In this document: one piece after another, positions 63,509-64,000 of the stretch
Layout of the letters: each line of letters starts with the position of its first letter
Numbering within the stretch: position 1 is the first letter of the stretch
NCBI RefSeq assembly: GCF_003075415.1
Contig: NZ_QDAH01000007.1
Location: 101,032-165,031, forward strand
Length of the DNA: 64,000 nt
DNA from: Microvirga sp. KLBC 81
GTDB lineage: Bacteria; Pseudomonadota; Alphaproteobacteria; Rhizobiales; Beijerinckiaceae
Reading direction: 5' to 3'
Notes under the pieces: model-generated
Told to the model about the DNA's origin: nothing
Database searches by the model: none
What the model saw: only the letters and a program-made list of their open reading frames with translations
Position numbers and translations under genes: made by a program

Positions 63509-63943
63509 ATGGCACAGAACGAAAGGCCGCAGGCTCTCACCATGCCAAACTATTCCCTCCAGCATCTCTGTGGGCATTCAATCGAAGAAAATCTTTCAGA
63601 GACGAGGGTAGATGACATCCGCGGCCTAGTAGCAGGCGTCCTATGCCCAATATGCCAGACAGCCCGCCAGAGCCAAATCAGCAGCGACCTCAGTTGGCCA
63701 CTCCCGCCACTAGCCGGCACTGAAAAGCAGGTCGCTTGGGCACAGCGGCTTCGCGCAGAAGTGCTGAGCGGCATCCTGAATGCCAAGGCTAATGCTAAAC
63801 ACGATGAACTCTTTTCCTTGGTCCTGAACGATTTGCATCAGGATGTTCTCAAACAAAGCACGGCAAAGTGGTGGATTGATAACCGCAAGATGTCCGTCAT
63901 GGATCTTGTGAGAGACTACTATTTAGAGCAACGGCAGTTCTGA
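63509..63943 (+). CDS. Hypothetical protein, possible mobile-element gene
   Basis: 144 residues; an inner ATG at 63542 is an alternative start (MPNYSLQHLCGHSIEENLSE). A C-x2-C pair in GVLCPICQTARQSQ plus Cys and His in LCGHS could bind zinc. LPPLAGTEKQVAWAQRLRAE is a motif I associate with small proteins of plasmids and integrated elements. Divergent from the neighbouring hypothetical gene. Confidence 0.55.
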   Translation: MAQNERPQALTMPNYSLQHLCGHSIEENLSETRVDDIRGLVAGVLCPICQTARQSQISSDLSWPLPPLAGTEKQVAWAQRLRAEVLSGILNAKANAKHDELFSLVLNDLHQDVLKQSTAKWWIDNRKMSVMDLVRDYYLEQRQF

Positions 63944-64000
63944 CGGAATCGTTGGGGCTATGCGGTGTGGCGGCTTCGTGATTCACTCATCTTGGCTCTC

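Overview
The window is chromosomal DNA of a high-GC alphaproteobacterium, most likely of the Hyphomicrobiales (Rhizobiales). The evidence is the fixed gene order pckA / chvI-chvG-hprK-EIIA(Man)-HPr-ahcY, a DivL-type pseudokinase, the MinCDE proteins, glutathione-dependent formaldehyde oxidation, and intergenic hairpin repeats of a type common in Microvirga/Bosea/Methylobacterium-like genomes. The genus is inference only; no rRNA gene is present.

Layout. 1-10 kb (minus strand): addA (partial), addB, a MurU-like nucleotidyltransferase, a TsaE-AmgK fusion, and divL. 10-18 kb: ahcY, ptsH, EIIA-Man, hprK, chvG, chvI, then divergent pckA. 18-23 kb: FAD oxidoreductase, NhaD-like antiporter, class II glutamine amidotransferase, small coiled-coil protein, GST. 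23-28 kb: two RTX calcium-binding secreted proteins with the same C-terminal cassette. 28-31 kb: polA. 31-36 kb: a ROK repressor facing a xylose-type ABC operon (xylF, xylH, xylG) across a region with two matching operator-like inverted repeats. 36-42 kb: AmpG-like permease, stand-alone SIR2 protein, NudK-like Nudix hydrolase, S-formylglutathione hydrolase, class III alcohol dehydrogenase, glyoxalase-II-like hydrolase. 42-50 kb: catalase and divergent OxyR, DsbA-family protein, 1-Cys peroxiredoxin, persulfide-dioxygenase-like protein, cysteine synthase, TauE/SafE exporter and small unknowns. 50-59 kb: coiled-coil/Sel1-like protein and orphan TAXI binding protein, minCDE, a membrane protein with a degenerate nuclease-like domain plus secreted partner, RlpA, EamA transporter. 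59-63 kb: cspA, an infA-like gene with a tail, two small unknowns, RsmC-like methyltransferase, RsuA-like pseudouridine synthase, tRNA-Arg(CCG). After the tRNA come two unrecognised genes that may be the edge of an island.

How it fits together. Three themes recur. (1) Cell cycle and envelope: divL and minCDE each have an exact TTAA-N7-TTAAC CtrA-type site upstream; RlpA, the MurU/AmgK pair and AmpG point to peptidoglycan remodelling and recycling. (2) Carbon and phosphate signalling: HprK, HPr and EIIA sit in one run with ChvG-ChvI and next to PEP carboxykinase. (3) Oxidative and sulfur stress: OxyR-catalase, peroxiredoxin, DsbA-like protein, persulfide dioxygenase and cysteine synthase form one block.

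Several families of intergenic hairpin repeats are scattered through the window. One copy covers the 5' end of addB. I saw no transposase, prophage, CRISPR array or rRNA operon.
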